From NCBI GenBank assembly GCA_000245075.1, contig JH599963.1, positions 98,187 through 131,393 of the forward strand: DNA of 33,207 nucleotides, in the 5' to 3' direction. This DNA comes from Acetobacteraceae bacterium AT-5844. GTDB taxonomy: Bacteria; Pseudomonadota; Alphaproteobacteria; Acetobacterales; Acetobacteraceae. This document shows positions 1 through 7,381 of the stretch, one piece after another. The notes beneath the pieces are model-generated. The model was not told the DNA's origin, searched no databases, and worked only from the letters and a program-made list of their open reading frames with translations. A program made the position numbers and the translations under genes. Numbering within the stretch: the stretch's first letter is position 1; the number at the start of each line of letters is the position of its first letter.

Positions 1-825
1 CGGGGCCGGCGGCGGCGGGGTGTACAGCGCGTAACGGGCACCGATCAGGACAGAGTGGTTATGCGCCTGGTCGATCTGGAAATCGCCAGTGCTGACCGTC
101 TGGCCCGCCGGGTTGGTCACGCGGCCACCGAAGTCGCTCTGCAGCGTGCCGGTGTAGCGGTACTCGGCCGTGATCGAGAGGCCGGGCACGGATTCGATCG
201 GGAAGGCCAGACCGGCGATGCCCTGATAGGCGAACTGGCCGACCGTGTCGTCGATGCGAACGGTGTTGCCGCCGGGTGCGCCGCGCGTGCCCTTGATGTC
301 CATATCCGTCCAGAGATAGCCGACACCACCACCGATATACGGCACGACGGCGACGGGCATCGTCGGGAACCACTGGGGCAGCTGGAAGTCGTAGAAGACG
401 TTGGCCATCACGCCATACTGCTGCACCTCACCGCCGAAATTGCGGAAGACGCTGTTGGTCGTGCTGCCCGGCGCGCGGCCAGGGAAGCCGCCCATACGGT
501 TCAGGTCGTTGTAGCGGAAGGAACCTTCGATCTCGGCGCGCAGGCCGTTGCCGAAGCCGTAACCCACTGAGAGAACGCCGACGAAGCCTTCGTCGAAGTT
601 CGCGTTGCCCTGGCGGCTCGCACCGGTGCGGTCGAAGTAGGCGGCGTTACCGCCCTCTGCCGTCAGGTTGTTCTTGCCGTAGTGGTTCCAGCCGGCGCCG
701 GCGCCCAGGTACACGCCCTGAATGGGCTGTGCCGCCGCGGTCGGAATGAAAGAGGACTGCGCCATGGCCATGCCGGGCAGGGCGACGACGGCGGTTGCTG
801 CGAGCAGCAGGTGACGGAATTTCAT
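1..825 (-). CDS. Outer-membrane beta-barrel protein, OmpA-like N-terminal part (runs off the window)
   Basis: The reading frame is open from an ATG at 825 to base 1 (275 codons), so the 3' end is missing. Residues 1-22 form a clear signal peptide: MKFRH, a hydrophobic stretch, then AMA before QSS. The mature part has alternating aromatic/glycine strands typical of small outer-membrane barrels, such as GVYLGAGAGW, VGYGFGNGLRAEIEG and VPYIGGGVGYLW. The last visible residues are a proline-rich linker (TPPPPAP), as found in OmpA-family proteins between the barrel and a C-terminal peptidoglycan-binding domain; that domain would lie outside the window, so its presence is inference. A purine-rich ribosome site (GAGGAAAG) lies just upstream of the ATG. 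It could instead be a plain OmpW/Omp25-like porin. Confidence 0.85.
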   Translation of the reverse strand, partial: MKFRHLLLAATAVVALPGMAMAQSSFIPTAAAQPIQGVYLGAGAGWNHYGKNNLTAEGGNAAYFDRTGASRQGNANFDEGFVGVLSVGYGFGNGLRAEIEGSFRYNDLNRMGGFPGRAPGSTTNSVFRNFGGEVQQYGVMANVFYDFQLPQWFPTMPVAVVPYIGGGVGYLWTDMDIKGTRGAPGGNTVRIDDTVGQFAYQGIAGLAFPIESVPGLSITAEYRYTGTLQSDFGGRVTNPAGQTVSTGDFQIDQAHNHSVLIGARYALYTPPPPAP

Positions 826-1124
826 ATGTTCTTTCCTCAGCAACCCAGTGTGCGGGCGAAGACAGAACCCGGGTTGCATCCGGCAGTTGCTTTATTTCGA
901 TCGAATGAATATCGGTGTGGCGAAAAAGCCACGTTTTACGTTGATTCCCTTTAAAAACAGGGATTTGGCCGGATCTTAACTGTTACGGTTTAGCTATTTT
1001 TGTATCGCCTCGCGCTGCTTTATGGGCTTTTTACTCTAGCTTCCGCTACGCCTGAGCCGAAATGGTTGCAGTGACAACCCCGTGAGGGTTGCCACTGAAC
1101 GCACGCTAAAGGTGTGAAAGAGGC
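826..1124 (-). promoter_or_regulatory. AT-rich leader/promoter region of the outer-membrane protein gene
   Basis: This 299-bp gap is clearly less GC-rich than the rest of the window, as expected for the control region of a highly expressed porin gene. It holds several dyads: a 10-bp palindrome TTCGATCGAA (896-905), GTGGC/GCCAC arms (917-921 and 928-932), TCCCT/AGGGA arms near 946-959, and a long imperfect hairpin at 1069-1097 listed separately. I could not settle on one -35/-10 pair on the minus strand. No gene is seen in it on either strand. Confidence 0.5.
1069..1097. repeat. Inverted repeat, 12-bp arms with one mismatch
   Basis: The arms CAGTGaCAACCC (1069-1080) and GGGTTGcCACTG (1086-1097) pair except for one A-C mismatch and enclose a 5-base loop. 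The dyad lies 28 bp beyond the stop codon of the DUF924 gene and about 245 bp upstream of the outer-membrane protein start, on the same strand. No T-run follows on either strand, so a classical intrinsic terminator is not obvious. It could end DUF924 transcription, act as an operator, or be a dispersed element. Confidence 0.6.
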
Positions 1125-1700
1125 TCAGAAACCCGCGTCGGGGCGGGCGAGATAGAGGGTTTCATCCGGCGTGTCCGTGCGCCCCAGCACCTTGTTTCGA
1201 TGCGGAAAGCGGCCAAAGCGGTGAATCACGAGCCAGTGGCGCCAGGCATAATCGATCGTGCCCCCAGGAGCGCGGGAAGCCGCGTCATCCCGCAACCCCT
1301 CGAACAGCGCGACGGACAGGTTCTGATCTTCCATCGCCTCGCCATGCTCGAAGGGAAGATAGAAGAAGCTGCGCGCCACGGTGCCCATGGCCAGATCGTG
1401 CCGGCGCTCCAGCACCGCCCGCCGTGCCACCTGACGCGCATGGGCGTCCGAGGCAAAAGCCTCGGGGCTGCCGCGGAACAGGTTGCGCGGAAACTGGTCC
1501 AGCAGGAGCAGCAGGGCGAGGGCGCCTTCCGGCGTTTCCGCCCATGCATCCAGCGCGCCTTCCCGGGCCGGGACAACCAGATTCCCGAAATGCTGCCGGA
1601 TCTCGGCGTCGAAGGCATCGTCCCGCTTGAACCAGGCGGCGCGGAAGGTCTGCATCCCTTCCGCGAACCAGAAATTGAGAATATCGCGCGGGCTGCTCAT
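1125..1700 (-). CDS. DUF924 family protein
   Basis: This 191-residue helical protein matches the DUF924 family. It opens with the characteristic SPRDILNFWF segment and has the LLLDQFPRNLFRG motif (about residues 66-78), the FYLPFEHGEAMEDQ segment (about 112-125) and the RFGRFPHRN motif near the C-terminus. Members have a TPR-like all-alpha fold and no firmly assigned biochemical role. Its ATG overlaps the stop codon of the upstream dehydrogenase gene by four bases (ATGA, 1697-1700), so the two are probably translated in a coupled way from one message. No function can be inferred beyond this linkage. Confidence 0.88.
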   Translation of the reverse strand: MSSPRDILNFWFAEGMQTFRAAWFKRDDAFDAEIRQHFGNLVVPAREGALDAWAETPEGALALLLLLDQFPRNLFRGSPEAFASDAHARQVARRAVLERRHDLAMGTVARSFFYLPFEHGEAMEDQNLSVALFEGLRDDAASRAPGGTIDYAWRHWLVIHRFGRFPHRNKVLGRTDTPDETLYLARPDAGF

Positions 1701-4627
1701 ACCTTGGTGGCCTCACCTCGCACGGCGCGGGCGAGCAGGCGGATGGAATGCACCGCCTCCCGCCCGGAGAGATCACGGATCTGGTGCCGACAGGAGGTGC
1801 CGTCGGCAACGATGGCATCCTCCCGCGCGGCGGCGCGGACGGCGGGCAACAGGGACAATTCAGCCATGGCATGACTCACTTCAATGTTCTTCGCGTCATA
1901 GCCGAAGCTGCCCGCCATGCCGCAGCACGAGGAAGCGATGGGCGTCACCTCCAGGCCGGGGATGCGTTTCAGGGTCTGCACGGCCGGCGCGAAGGCACCG
2001 AAGGATTTCTGGTGGCAGTGCCCGTGGATATGGGCGCGGTTGGTGCCGATACTCTGCAAAGGCAGTTCCGTTTTCCGCTTGGCCAGGAACTCGGTGGCCA
2101 GATGGGCGCGGGCGGCGAGTTTCTGCGCTGCCTCTCCGGGAAGGAGCGAGATGAACTCGTCTTTCAATGTCGTCAGGCAGGATGGTTCCAGGCCGATGAC
2201 AGGTGCGTCGCTGGTGGAAAGCGCCTCCAGCGTACGGCGCGCCTCCTCCCGCGCACGGTCCACCATGCCGGCCGCCAGATAGGTGCGTCCGCAGCATAGC
2301 GGGCGCCCATCCGCCGCCCGGGCAGGGTGGACGCGATAGCCGGCGGCACCGAGGACCGTCACCGCATCCCGCAAATTCTCGGGCTCGTAGTAGCGGTTGA
2401 AGGTGTCGGCGAAGAGCAGGACTTCCTCGCCGCTGCCCTCGTGCCGGGCCTCCGCATCCTTGAAGGCATCGCGCCGGAACTGGGGAAGGGGGCGCCTGGC
2501 GGAGAAGCCCGTCAGCTTTTCCGTCAGCCCGGCGAGGCCCGGCACGCTGTCCCGCATATTGGCCAAAGCCGGCATACGCGCCGCCCAGGGGGCCCAGCGC
2601 GGCAGGGACGCGATCAGCCGGTCCTTCAGCCGGAAGCCATGCTTCTGCGCACGGGCGTGCTGCGCCTCGATTTTCATCTTCGCCATGTCGACGCCAGTCG
2701 GGCATTCCCGGCGGCATGCCTTGCAGGAGACACAGAGGGACATGGCCTCCGCCACCTCCTCCCCCGCCAGCGCATCCGGCCCAAGCTGCCCCGTCAGCGC
2801 GAGGCGCAGCGTATTGGCCCGGCCGCGCGTGAGGTGCTGCTCATCCCGCGTGGCGCGGAAGGAGGGACACATGACGTCGGCGTCGAATTTCCGGCATGTG
2901 CCGTTGTTGTTGCACATCTCCACCGCGCCGAGGAAACCGCCCTGCGGCCCCGGCCAGGCGGACCAGTCCAGCGCTGGCTTCACATGCGGGTCGGCGGTGT
3001 ATCCGGGCGGGTAGCGGAACAGCGTGCGGTCATCCATGCGCGGTGCCCGCACAACACGGCCGGGGTTCATCAGCCCGGCGGGGTCGAAGGCATCCTTCAC
3101 CGCCTCGAAGGCGCGGACGATGCGTGCACCAAACATCGACTCATGAAATTCAGAGCGGACGATGCCATCGCCGTGCTCGCCCGAATGGCTGCCCTTATAT
3201 TCACGCACAAGAGCAAAACATTCCTCGGCGATGGCGCGCATCTTCGCAACGTCCTCGCCGTCCTTCATGTTCAGCACGGGGCGGACATGCAGGCAGCCGA
3301 CGGAGGCGTGCGCGTACCAGGTGCCCTTGGTGCCGTGGCGGGCGAACACGTCGTTCAGCCGCTCGGTGTAGTCGGCGAGGTCGGGCAGATCGACGGCGGT
3401 GTCCTCGATGAAGGAAACGGGTTTCCCGTCGCCCTTCATGGACATCATGATGTTCAGCCCCGCCTCGCGCACCGATGCCACCTGGGCCTGGAAGGCGCTG
3501 TCGGTCACCCGCACCACGGCGTTGGGGTAGCCGAGGTCGCCCATCATCTCCTCAAGCCGCGCGAGGTCGCGCAACAGCGCGGCATCGTCGTCGCCATGGA
3601 ACTCGACGATCAGCAGGCTGTCCGGCTCCCCCAGCACGATCGCGTCGATGGTGGGGCGATAGATCGGGATGGAGCGGCCGAGGTCGATCATGGTGCGGTC
3701 CACCAGCTCGACCGCCTCGGGGTTCAGCGTGACGAGGTGCTGGCTGGCGGCCATGGCGGCGCGGAAGGTGGGGAACTGGCAGATGCCCAGCACCTTGCGC
3801 GGCTTGATCGGCCACAGCTTCAGATCCAGCGCCGCCGAGAAGGCGAGGGTGCCCTCGCTGCCCACCAGCAGCCGCGCCAGGTTGCCGCGCCCCTCCGCGC
3901 GGGCCGCCGGTGTCAGCGCCTCGATGTTGTAGCCGCCAACGCGGCGAAGCTGGCGGGGGAAGCGGGCGGCTATCTCCTCCGCCTCCCGCGCGCCCAGCGC
4001 CCGCAGGGACTGGATGAGCGTGGCGACATCGGCGGGGATGTCATCGCCGAGGGTGTCGGCAATTTCGCCAAAGGTGAAGCGGTCGCCATTCGGCAGCAGC
4101 GCGTCGATGGCCAGGACATTGTCCGCCATGAGCCCGTAGCGGATGGATTTGGAGCCGCAGGAATTGTTCCCCGCCATGCCGCCGATGGTGCAGCGTGCCC
4201 AGGTCGAGGGATCGACCGGGAAGAACAGTTTTTCGCGTTTCAACGCATCGTTCAGCGCGCCGAGCGCGATACCGGGCTGCACCTTCGCCACGCCGGCGGC
4301 GGCGTCCACGGAGAGCACGTTGCGCAGATACTTCGTGCAATCGATCACCAGCGCGCGGTTGACCGTCTGCCCGCACTGGCTGGTGCCGCCGCCGCGTGGC
4401 AGGACGGGCACGCCTTCCTCCCGGCACAGGGCGAGGGCCGCCTCCACATCTTCCATGGTCCGCGGCACCAGCACGCCGATGGGCTCCACCTGATAGATGC
4501 TGGCATCGGTGGCGTAGCGGCCGCGGTCGGCCGGTGAGAAGCGCACCTCGCCCTGGGTGTTGCGCTTCAGCTTCGCGGCGAGGGCCGAATCGCCCGGACG
4601 GACCTTGGATGTGGTGATGGCGTTCAT
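1697..4627 (-). CDS. FAD-linked oxidase / Fe-S oxidoreductase fusion, YdiJ-like D-2-hydroxyacid dehydrogenase
   Basis: This is a 976-residue, three-part flavoprotein. The N-terminal PCMH-type FAD-binding domain carries PRGGGTS (77-83) and GGMAGNNSCGSKSIRYG (149-165). A FAD-oxidase C-terminal domain follows. Then come ferredoxin-like clusters, with C572-x5-C578 and a downstream MCPS, and C632-x2-C-x2-C-x3-CP (632-642). The C-terminal part has CCG-type segments with EPSCLTTL, HCHQKSF and SSCCGMAG. Length and order match the YdiJ family (about 1,000 residues), whose E. coli member oxidises D-2-hydroxyglutarate; the substrate here is not shown by the sequence. D-lactate or glycolate dehydrogenase is the main alternative. 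It is divergent from a glyoxylate aminotransferase gene, which suggests a shared 2-oxo/2-hydroxyacid context. Confidence 0.88.
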   Translation of the reverse strand: MNAITTSKVRPGDSALAAKLKRNTQGEVRFSPADRGRYATDASIYQVEPIGVLVPRTMEDVEAALALCREEGVPVLPRGGGTSQCGQTVNRALVIDCTKYLRNVLSVDAAAGVAKVQPGIALGALNDALKREKLFFPVDPSTWARCTIGGMAGNNSCGSKSIRYGLMADNVLAIDALLPNGDRFTFGEIADTLGDDIPADVATLIQSLRALGAREAEEIAARFPRQLRRVGGYNIEALTPAARAEGRGNLARLLVGSEGTLAFSAALDLKLWPIKPRKVLGICQFPTFRAAMAASQHLVTLNPEAVELVDRTMIDLGRSIPIYRPTIDAIVLGEPDSLLIVEFHGDDDAALLRDLARLEEMMGDLGYPNAVVRVTDSAFQAQVASVREAGLNIMMSMKGDGKPVSFIEDTAVDLPDLADYTERLNDVFARHGTKGTWYAHASVGCLHVRPVLNMKDGEDVAKMRAIAEECFALVREYKGSHSGEHGDGIVRSEFHESMFGARIVRAFEAVKDAFDPAGLMNPGRVVRAPRMDDRTLFRYPPGYTADPHVKPALDWSAWPGPQGGFLGAVEMCNNNGTCRKFDADVMCPSFRATRDEQHLTRGRANTLRLALTGQLGPDALAGEEVAEAMSLCVSCKACRRECPTGVDMAKMKIEAQHARAQKHGFRLKDRLIASLPRWAPWAARMPALANMRDSVPGLAGLTEKLTGFSARRPLPQFRRDAFKDAEARHEGSGEEVLLFADTFNRYYEPENLRDAVTVLGAAGYRVHPARAADGRPLCCGRTYLAAGMVDRAREEARRTLEALSTSDAPVIGLEPSCLTTLKDEFISLLPGEAAQKLAARAHLATEFLAKRKTELPLQSIGTNRAHIHGHCHQKSFGAFAPAVQTLKRIPGLEVTPIASSCCGMAGSFGYDAKNIEVSHAMAELSLLPAVRAAAREDAIVADGTSCRHQIRDLSGREAVHSIRLLARAVRGEATKV

Positions 4628-4632
4628 GGAGT

Positions 4633-4650
4633 TTCCCTACTCCCAGGGAA
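4633..4650 (-). promoter_or_regulatory. Small hairpin over the ribosome site of the dehydrogenase gene
   Basis: The arms TTCCCT (4633-4638) and AGGGAA (4645-4650) form a perfect 6-bp dyad with a 6-base loop, ending five bases before the ATG at 4627. On the minus-strand message the AGGGAA arm is the only purine-rich ribosome-binding sequence near the start. The hairpin could therefore mask initiation. The structure is directly visible; a regulatory role is inference. Confidence 0.4.
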
Positions 4651-4678
4651 CCTAGCCGGATGTCGCGCCGCTGTCCGA

Positions 4679-4686
4679 TCTATAAT
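4679..4686 (+). promoter_or_regulatory. Candidate -10 element in the divergent dehydrogenase/aminotransferase promoter region
   Basis: A perfect TATAAT lies at 4681-4686 within the 142-bp gap between two divergent genes, 84 bp upstream of the aminotransferase start. The opposite strand reads TATAGA at 4684-4679, so both genes may use overlapping -10 elements. No good -35 hexamer is found at 16-18 bp for the plus strand, which lowers confidence. Confidence 0.4.
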
Positions 4687-4769
4687 GCTCATCAATCCGA
4701 GAAGCCGAACTCATTGGCGGTTGAGATGGATGAAGGGTAGGGCTTTCGGCAACGGAGGACCCGATCACC

Positions 4770-5954
4770 ATGGCCTATTTCCAGTCCAAGCCTGTCGCCG
4801 GCCGGCATTTCCTGCAGATCCCCGGCCCGTCCAATGTGCCGGACCGCGTGCTGCGCGCGCTGGACAACCCGACGATGGACCATCGCGGGCCGGATTTCGG
4901 GCTGTTCGGCAAGCAGCTGCTGGAGAAGGTCAAACCCGTCTTCGGCACCAAGGGGCCGGTGATCATTTACCCCGCCTCGGGCACCGGTGCGTGGGAGGCC
5001 GCCCTGGTCAACACGCTCTCTCCGGGCGACACGGTGCTGATGTGCGAGACCGGCCAGTTCGCCACCCTGTGGCGGGAGATGGCGGAGCGCCTGGGCCTGA
5101 AGCCCGTCTTCATCGAGACCGACTGGCGCCGTGGCGCGGATGTGGAGGCCATCGGCGACAGGCTGAAGGCGGACAAGGCCCATACCATCAAGGCGGTGGC
5201 GGTCGTCCATAATGAGACCAGCACGGGCGCGACGAGCCGTATCGACGAGGTGCGGGCCGCGATGAACGCGGCGAACCACCCGGCGCTGCTGCTGGTGGAC
5301 ACCATCTCCTCCCTCGGCTCGGTCGAGTACAAACACGATGAGTGGGGCGTGGATGTCACCGTCTCCGGCTCCCAGAAGGGGCTGATGCTGCCGCCGGGCC
5401 TCTCCTTCAACGCGGTGTCCGAGAAGGCGCTGAAGGCGAGCGAGAGCGCAAAGCTGCCACGCAGCTTCTGGGACTGGAAGCCGATGCTGGCCAGCAACGC
5501 CACGGGCTACTTCCCCTACACGCCCGCCACCAACATGCTCTACGCGCTGGATGCGGCGCTGGACCTACTGCATGCGGAGGGGCTGCAGAATGTCTTCGCC
5601 CGGCATGAGCGTCATGGCGAGGCCACCCGCCGTGCCGTGCGCGCCTGGGGGCTGGAAGTGCAGTGCGAGGACCCGCGCCACTATTCCCCGGTGCTCACGG
5701 CGGTGCGCCTGCCGGAAGGCCACTCCGCCAACGCGCTGCGCGCCACCATCCTGGAGAAGTTCAACATGAGCCTGGGCAATGGCCTGGGTAAGCTGAACGA
5801 CCGCGTCTTCCGCATCGGGCACCTCGGCGATATCGGCGATTTGCAGGTGATGGGCACGCTGACGGGCGTGGAAATGGGCCTGCGCCTCGCCGGCGTGCCG
5901 CACAAGACAGGCGGCGTGCAGGCGGCCATGGACTACCTGGCAGGCAACGCCTGA
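4770..5954 (+). CDS. Class V PLP aminotransferase, serine/alanine-glyoxylate aminotransferase type
   Basis: This 394-residue enzyme belongs to the alanine-glyoxylate / serine-glyoxylate aminotransferase group. The N-terminal FLQIPGPSNVPDRVL (about 14-28) and the DHRGPDF segment are family signatures. HNETSTG (147-153), D177 in LLVDTISSLGS, and the PLP-binding lysine K203 in SGSQKG are all present. Such enzymes transfer an amino group to glyoxylate, making glycine plus hydroxypyruvate (from serine) or pyruvate (from alanine), in the serine cycle or in glyoxylate detoxification. The donor cannot be decided from sequence alone. A GGAGG ribosome site lies about 11 bases before the ATG. It is divergent from the YdiJ-like dehydrogenase. 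Confidence 0.9.
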   Translation: MAYFQSKPVAGRHFLQIPGPSNVPDRVLRALDNPTMDHRGPDFGLFGKQLLEKVKPVFGTKGPVIIYPASGTGAWEAALVNTLSPGDTVLMCETGQFATLWREMAERLGLKPVFIETDWRRGADVEAIGDRLKADKAHTIKAVAVVHNETSTGATSRIDEVRAAMNAANHPALLLVDTISSLGSVEYKHDEWGVDVTVSGSQKGLMLPPGLSFNAVSEKALKASESAKLPRSFWDWKPMLASNATGYFPYTPATNMLYALDAALDLLHAEGLQNVFARHERHGEATRRAVRAWGLEVQCEDPRHYSPVLTAVRLPEGHSANALRATILEKFNMSLGNGLGKLNDRVFRIGHLGDIGDLQVMGTLTGVEMGLRLAGVPHKTGGVQAAMDYLAGNA

Positions 5955-5996
5955 GACGCCGAGGCTTGAACCGGGAGGCCCTTCTGCCCCACCTGT

Positions 5997-6045
5997 GCGG
6001 GGAACCGAGTTTGAGGGTGTGATTCACGCTTCCGGCGGTTCCCGC
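5997..6045 (+). repeat. Inverted repeat upstream of the DUF1244 gene
   Basis: The arms GCGGGGAACCG (5997-6007) and CGGTTCCCGC (6036-6045) pair over ten bases with one bulged G and enclose 28 bases. The loop contains TGATTCA, which carries a GANTC site of the kind methylated by CcrM in alphaproteobacteria. The dyad ends about 18 bp before the ribosome site of the next gene. It could be an operator, a leader stem, or a weak terminator for the aminotransferase gene; no T-run follows. Confidence 0.45.
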
Positions 6046-6078
6046 CTTCAGCGACCACACCCAGGAGGACCACCCCCA

Positions 6079-6387
6079 ATGACGACAGAGATCGACGCCG
6101 CCACCCGCACCGAGCTGGAGGCCGCCGCCTTCCGCCGCCTGGTGGAACATCTGCGCGAGCGGACCGACGTGCAGAATATCGACCTGATGAACCTGGCCGG
6201 CTTCTGCCGCAACTGCCTCAGCCGCTGGTATCGCGAGGCCGCCGAGGCCCAGGGCATTGCCCTGCCGGACCCCGAGGCGCGGGAGACCATCTACGGCATG
6301 CCGTACAAGGAGTGGCAGGCGAAGTACCAGAAGGAAGCGACCCCGGAACAGAAGGCAAAGTTCGCTTCCGGCAACCACCAGCATTGA
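6079..6387 (+). CDS. DUF1244 family protein
   Basis: This small 102-residue protein has the DUF1244 signature NLAGFCRNCLSRWYREAA in its middle, including the paired cysteines of CRNC, followed by IYGMPYKEWQ. The family is widespread in alpha- and gammaproteobacteria and structurally small and helical, with no established activity. The frame stays open upstream to 5995, but the ATG at 6079 is preferred. It has an AGGAGG ribosome site ten bases upstream, and the family starts here. It stands between the aminotransferase and GapR-like genes, with candidate stems on both sides, so it may be monocistronic. Confidence 0.85.
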   Translation: MTTEIDAATRTELEAAAFRRLVEHLRERTDVQNIDLMNLAGFCRNCLSRWYREAAEAQGIALPDPEARETIYGMPYKEWQAKYQKEATPEQKAKFASGNHQH

Positions 6388-6392
6388 GCGAA

Positions 6393-6429
6393 GCCGGGGG
6401 CAGGGAGGGTTTGCCCCGCTACCCCCGGC
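6393..6429 (+). terminator. GC-rich hairpin after the DUF1244 gene
   Basis: Perfect 8-bp arms GCCGGGGG (6393-6400) and CCCCCGGC (6422-6429) begin six bases after the stop codon. There is no T-run, so it would be a non-canonical terminator at best. Its loop also contains the TTGCCC proposed as the -35 of the next gene, so terminator and promoter overlap. Confidence 0.35.
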
Positions 6430-6439
6430 CCGCTATACC
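6411..6439 (+). promoter_or_regulatory. Candidate sigma-70 promoter of the GapR-like gene
   Basis: TTGCCC (6411-6416) and TATACC (6434-6439) are separated by 17 bp and lie about 60 bp before the start codon of the DUF2312 gene. Spacing and hexamers fit an alphaproteobacterial housekeeping promoter. Confidence 0.45.
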
Positions 6440-6499
6440 GCGCGCCCCGGTGCCGCTCCACGGCGCCGGCCCTGTGGTGGTACTGCCTGGAGACTCTTG

Positions 6500-6802
6500 A
6501 TGAGCGATTTCGACGCGATGGAAGCCAAGGCCAGCCGGGACCGCCAGGAAGCGGACCCCGACTCCGAGGTGGGTGGCATCGCCGTTGACCGCCTGCGCTC
6601 CATCATCGAGCGCGTGGAGCGGCTGGAAGAAGAGCGCAAGGCGCTGGCCGACGATATCAAGGATATCTTCGCCGAGGCGAAGTCCGCTGGCTTCGAGGTG
6701 AAGGTGATCCGCCAGATCATCCGCATCCGCAAGCAGGAGCCGGCCGAGGTGGAAGAGCAGGAGACGCTGCTCGACCTCTACCGCCGCGCGCTCGGCATGT
6801 GA
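6500..6802 (+). CDS. GapR-like nucleoid-associated protein (DUF2312 family)
   Basis: This 100-residue, highly charged protein matches DUF2312. The conserved core runs from VDRLRSIIERVERLEEERKAL (about 30-50), a coiled-coil dimerisation helix, to DIFAEAKSAGFEVKVIRQIIRIRKQ (about 56-80), which is rich in basic residues for DNA contact. The Caulobacter member GapR clamps around overtwisted DNA and assists topoisomerases in replication and transcription; the same role is inferred here. The ATG at 6500 is chosen because it follows a GGAG ribosome site and begins family homology; the frame is open further upstream to 6257 inside the DUF1244 region. It has its own promoter candidate and a strong terminator. 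Confidence 0.87.
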   Translation: MSDFDAMEAKASRDRQEADPDSEVGGIAVDRLRSIIERVERLEEERKALADDIKDIFAEAKSAGFEVKVIRQIIRIRKQEPAEVEEQETLLDLYRRALGM

Positions 6803-6810
6803 TGCGCGCT

Positions 6811-6847
6811 GGCCGTGCCGCGAGATTATTTCGCGGCGCGGCCTTTT
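6811..6847 (+). terminator. Intrinsic terminator after the GapR-like gene
   Basis: A 13-bp stem, GGCCGTGCCGCGA (6811-6823) with TCGCGGCGCGGCC (6831-6843), contains one G-T wobble, has a 7-base loop GATTATT and is followed by TTTT. It begins eight bases after the stop codon. It is the best intrinsic terminator in the window. Confidence 0.8.
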
Positions 6848-6865
6848 ACGGTGGATGCGGCTGGC

Positions 6866-7288
6866 TCAAACCGGCTTCATCACGCCGCAGGTGGTGACCA
6901 GCCGGATCCGGTCCCACTCATCCCATGCTTCCACGATCGTGCCGCCCGAAGCGCGCACCATCGACATGCCGCTGATGCGGACTCTCTCTCCCGTAGCCGA
7001 CATGCCCAGCCCGTCGCCGCTATGGGTCGCTTCCATGGTCCATCGGCCCGCGGCCCGCTCGCCATCCTCGATCACGTCGTGGAGGGTGAACTGAATGTCC
7101 GGGAAGCATTGCAGCAGCTCCTCCTGGAACGCGCGGAAGGCGGCTGGCCCCTGGGCGTCCTGGCCGGCCATGTCCAGCGAATGGAGCACGCCATTCGGCG
7201 CCAGGTAATGCGCGATCCTGGAAGCATCCCTCTGGTTCCAGACCTCCTCAAACCAGAGGCGTAACATCTCTCCGGGCGATGGCTGCAT
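6866..7288 (-). CDS. SnoaL-like / NTF2-fold protein
   Basis: This 140-residue protein has the features of the SnoaL-like ester-cyclase branch of the NTF2-like superfamily. These are MLRLWFEEVWNQRD near the N-terminus, a central HDVIEDGERAAGRWTMEATHSG segment (about 69-90) and a final VEAWDEWDRIRL strand. The fold is a cone-shaped alpha+beta barrel. Members range from polyketide cyclases to proteins of unknown role, so no substrate is assigned. The ATG follows a good AGGAGG ribosome site eight bases upstream. It lies downstream of no close partner; the acyl-CoA synthetase ends 93 bp upstream on the same strand. An AT-rich stretch at 7333-7372 may hold its promoter. Confidence 0.82.
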   Translation of the reverse strand: MQPSPGEMLRLWFEEVWNQRDASRIAHYLAPNGVLHSLDMAGQDAQGPAAFRAFQEELLQCFPDIQFTLHDVIEDGERAAGRWTMEATHSGDGLGMSATGERVRISGMSMVRASGGTIVEAWDEWDRIRLVTTCGVMKPV

Positions 7289-7381
7289 GGCGGTGTCCTC
7301 CTGGGCGCCGCTTCAGAACGGCGGCCGGAGGCTAATGCATTTTAGTGCTTATTCGTAATGATATTCATGTCGGCCGAGCCC

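Noticed and set aside
682-954. Small plus-strand frame opposite the outer-membrane protein leader
   Set aside because: It is antisense to the signal-peptide region and leader, with no ribosome site or similarity.
2327-4537. A 736-codon plus-strand frame opposite the YdiJ-like gene
   Set aside because: It is antisense to a gene with complete FAD and Fe-S motifs; no domain is recognisable and no ribosome site precedes it.
4628-4769. Possible glycine riboswitch before the glyoxylate aminotransferase
   Set aside because: The 142-bp gap is too short for promoter plus tandem aptamers, and no conserved aptamer core was seen.
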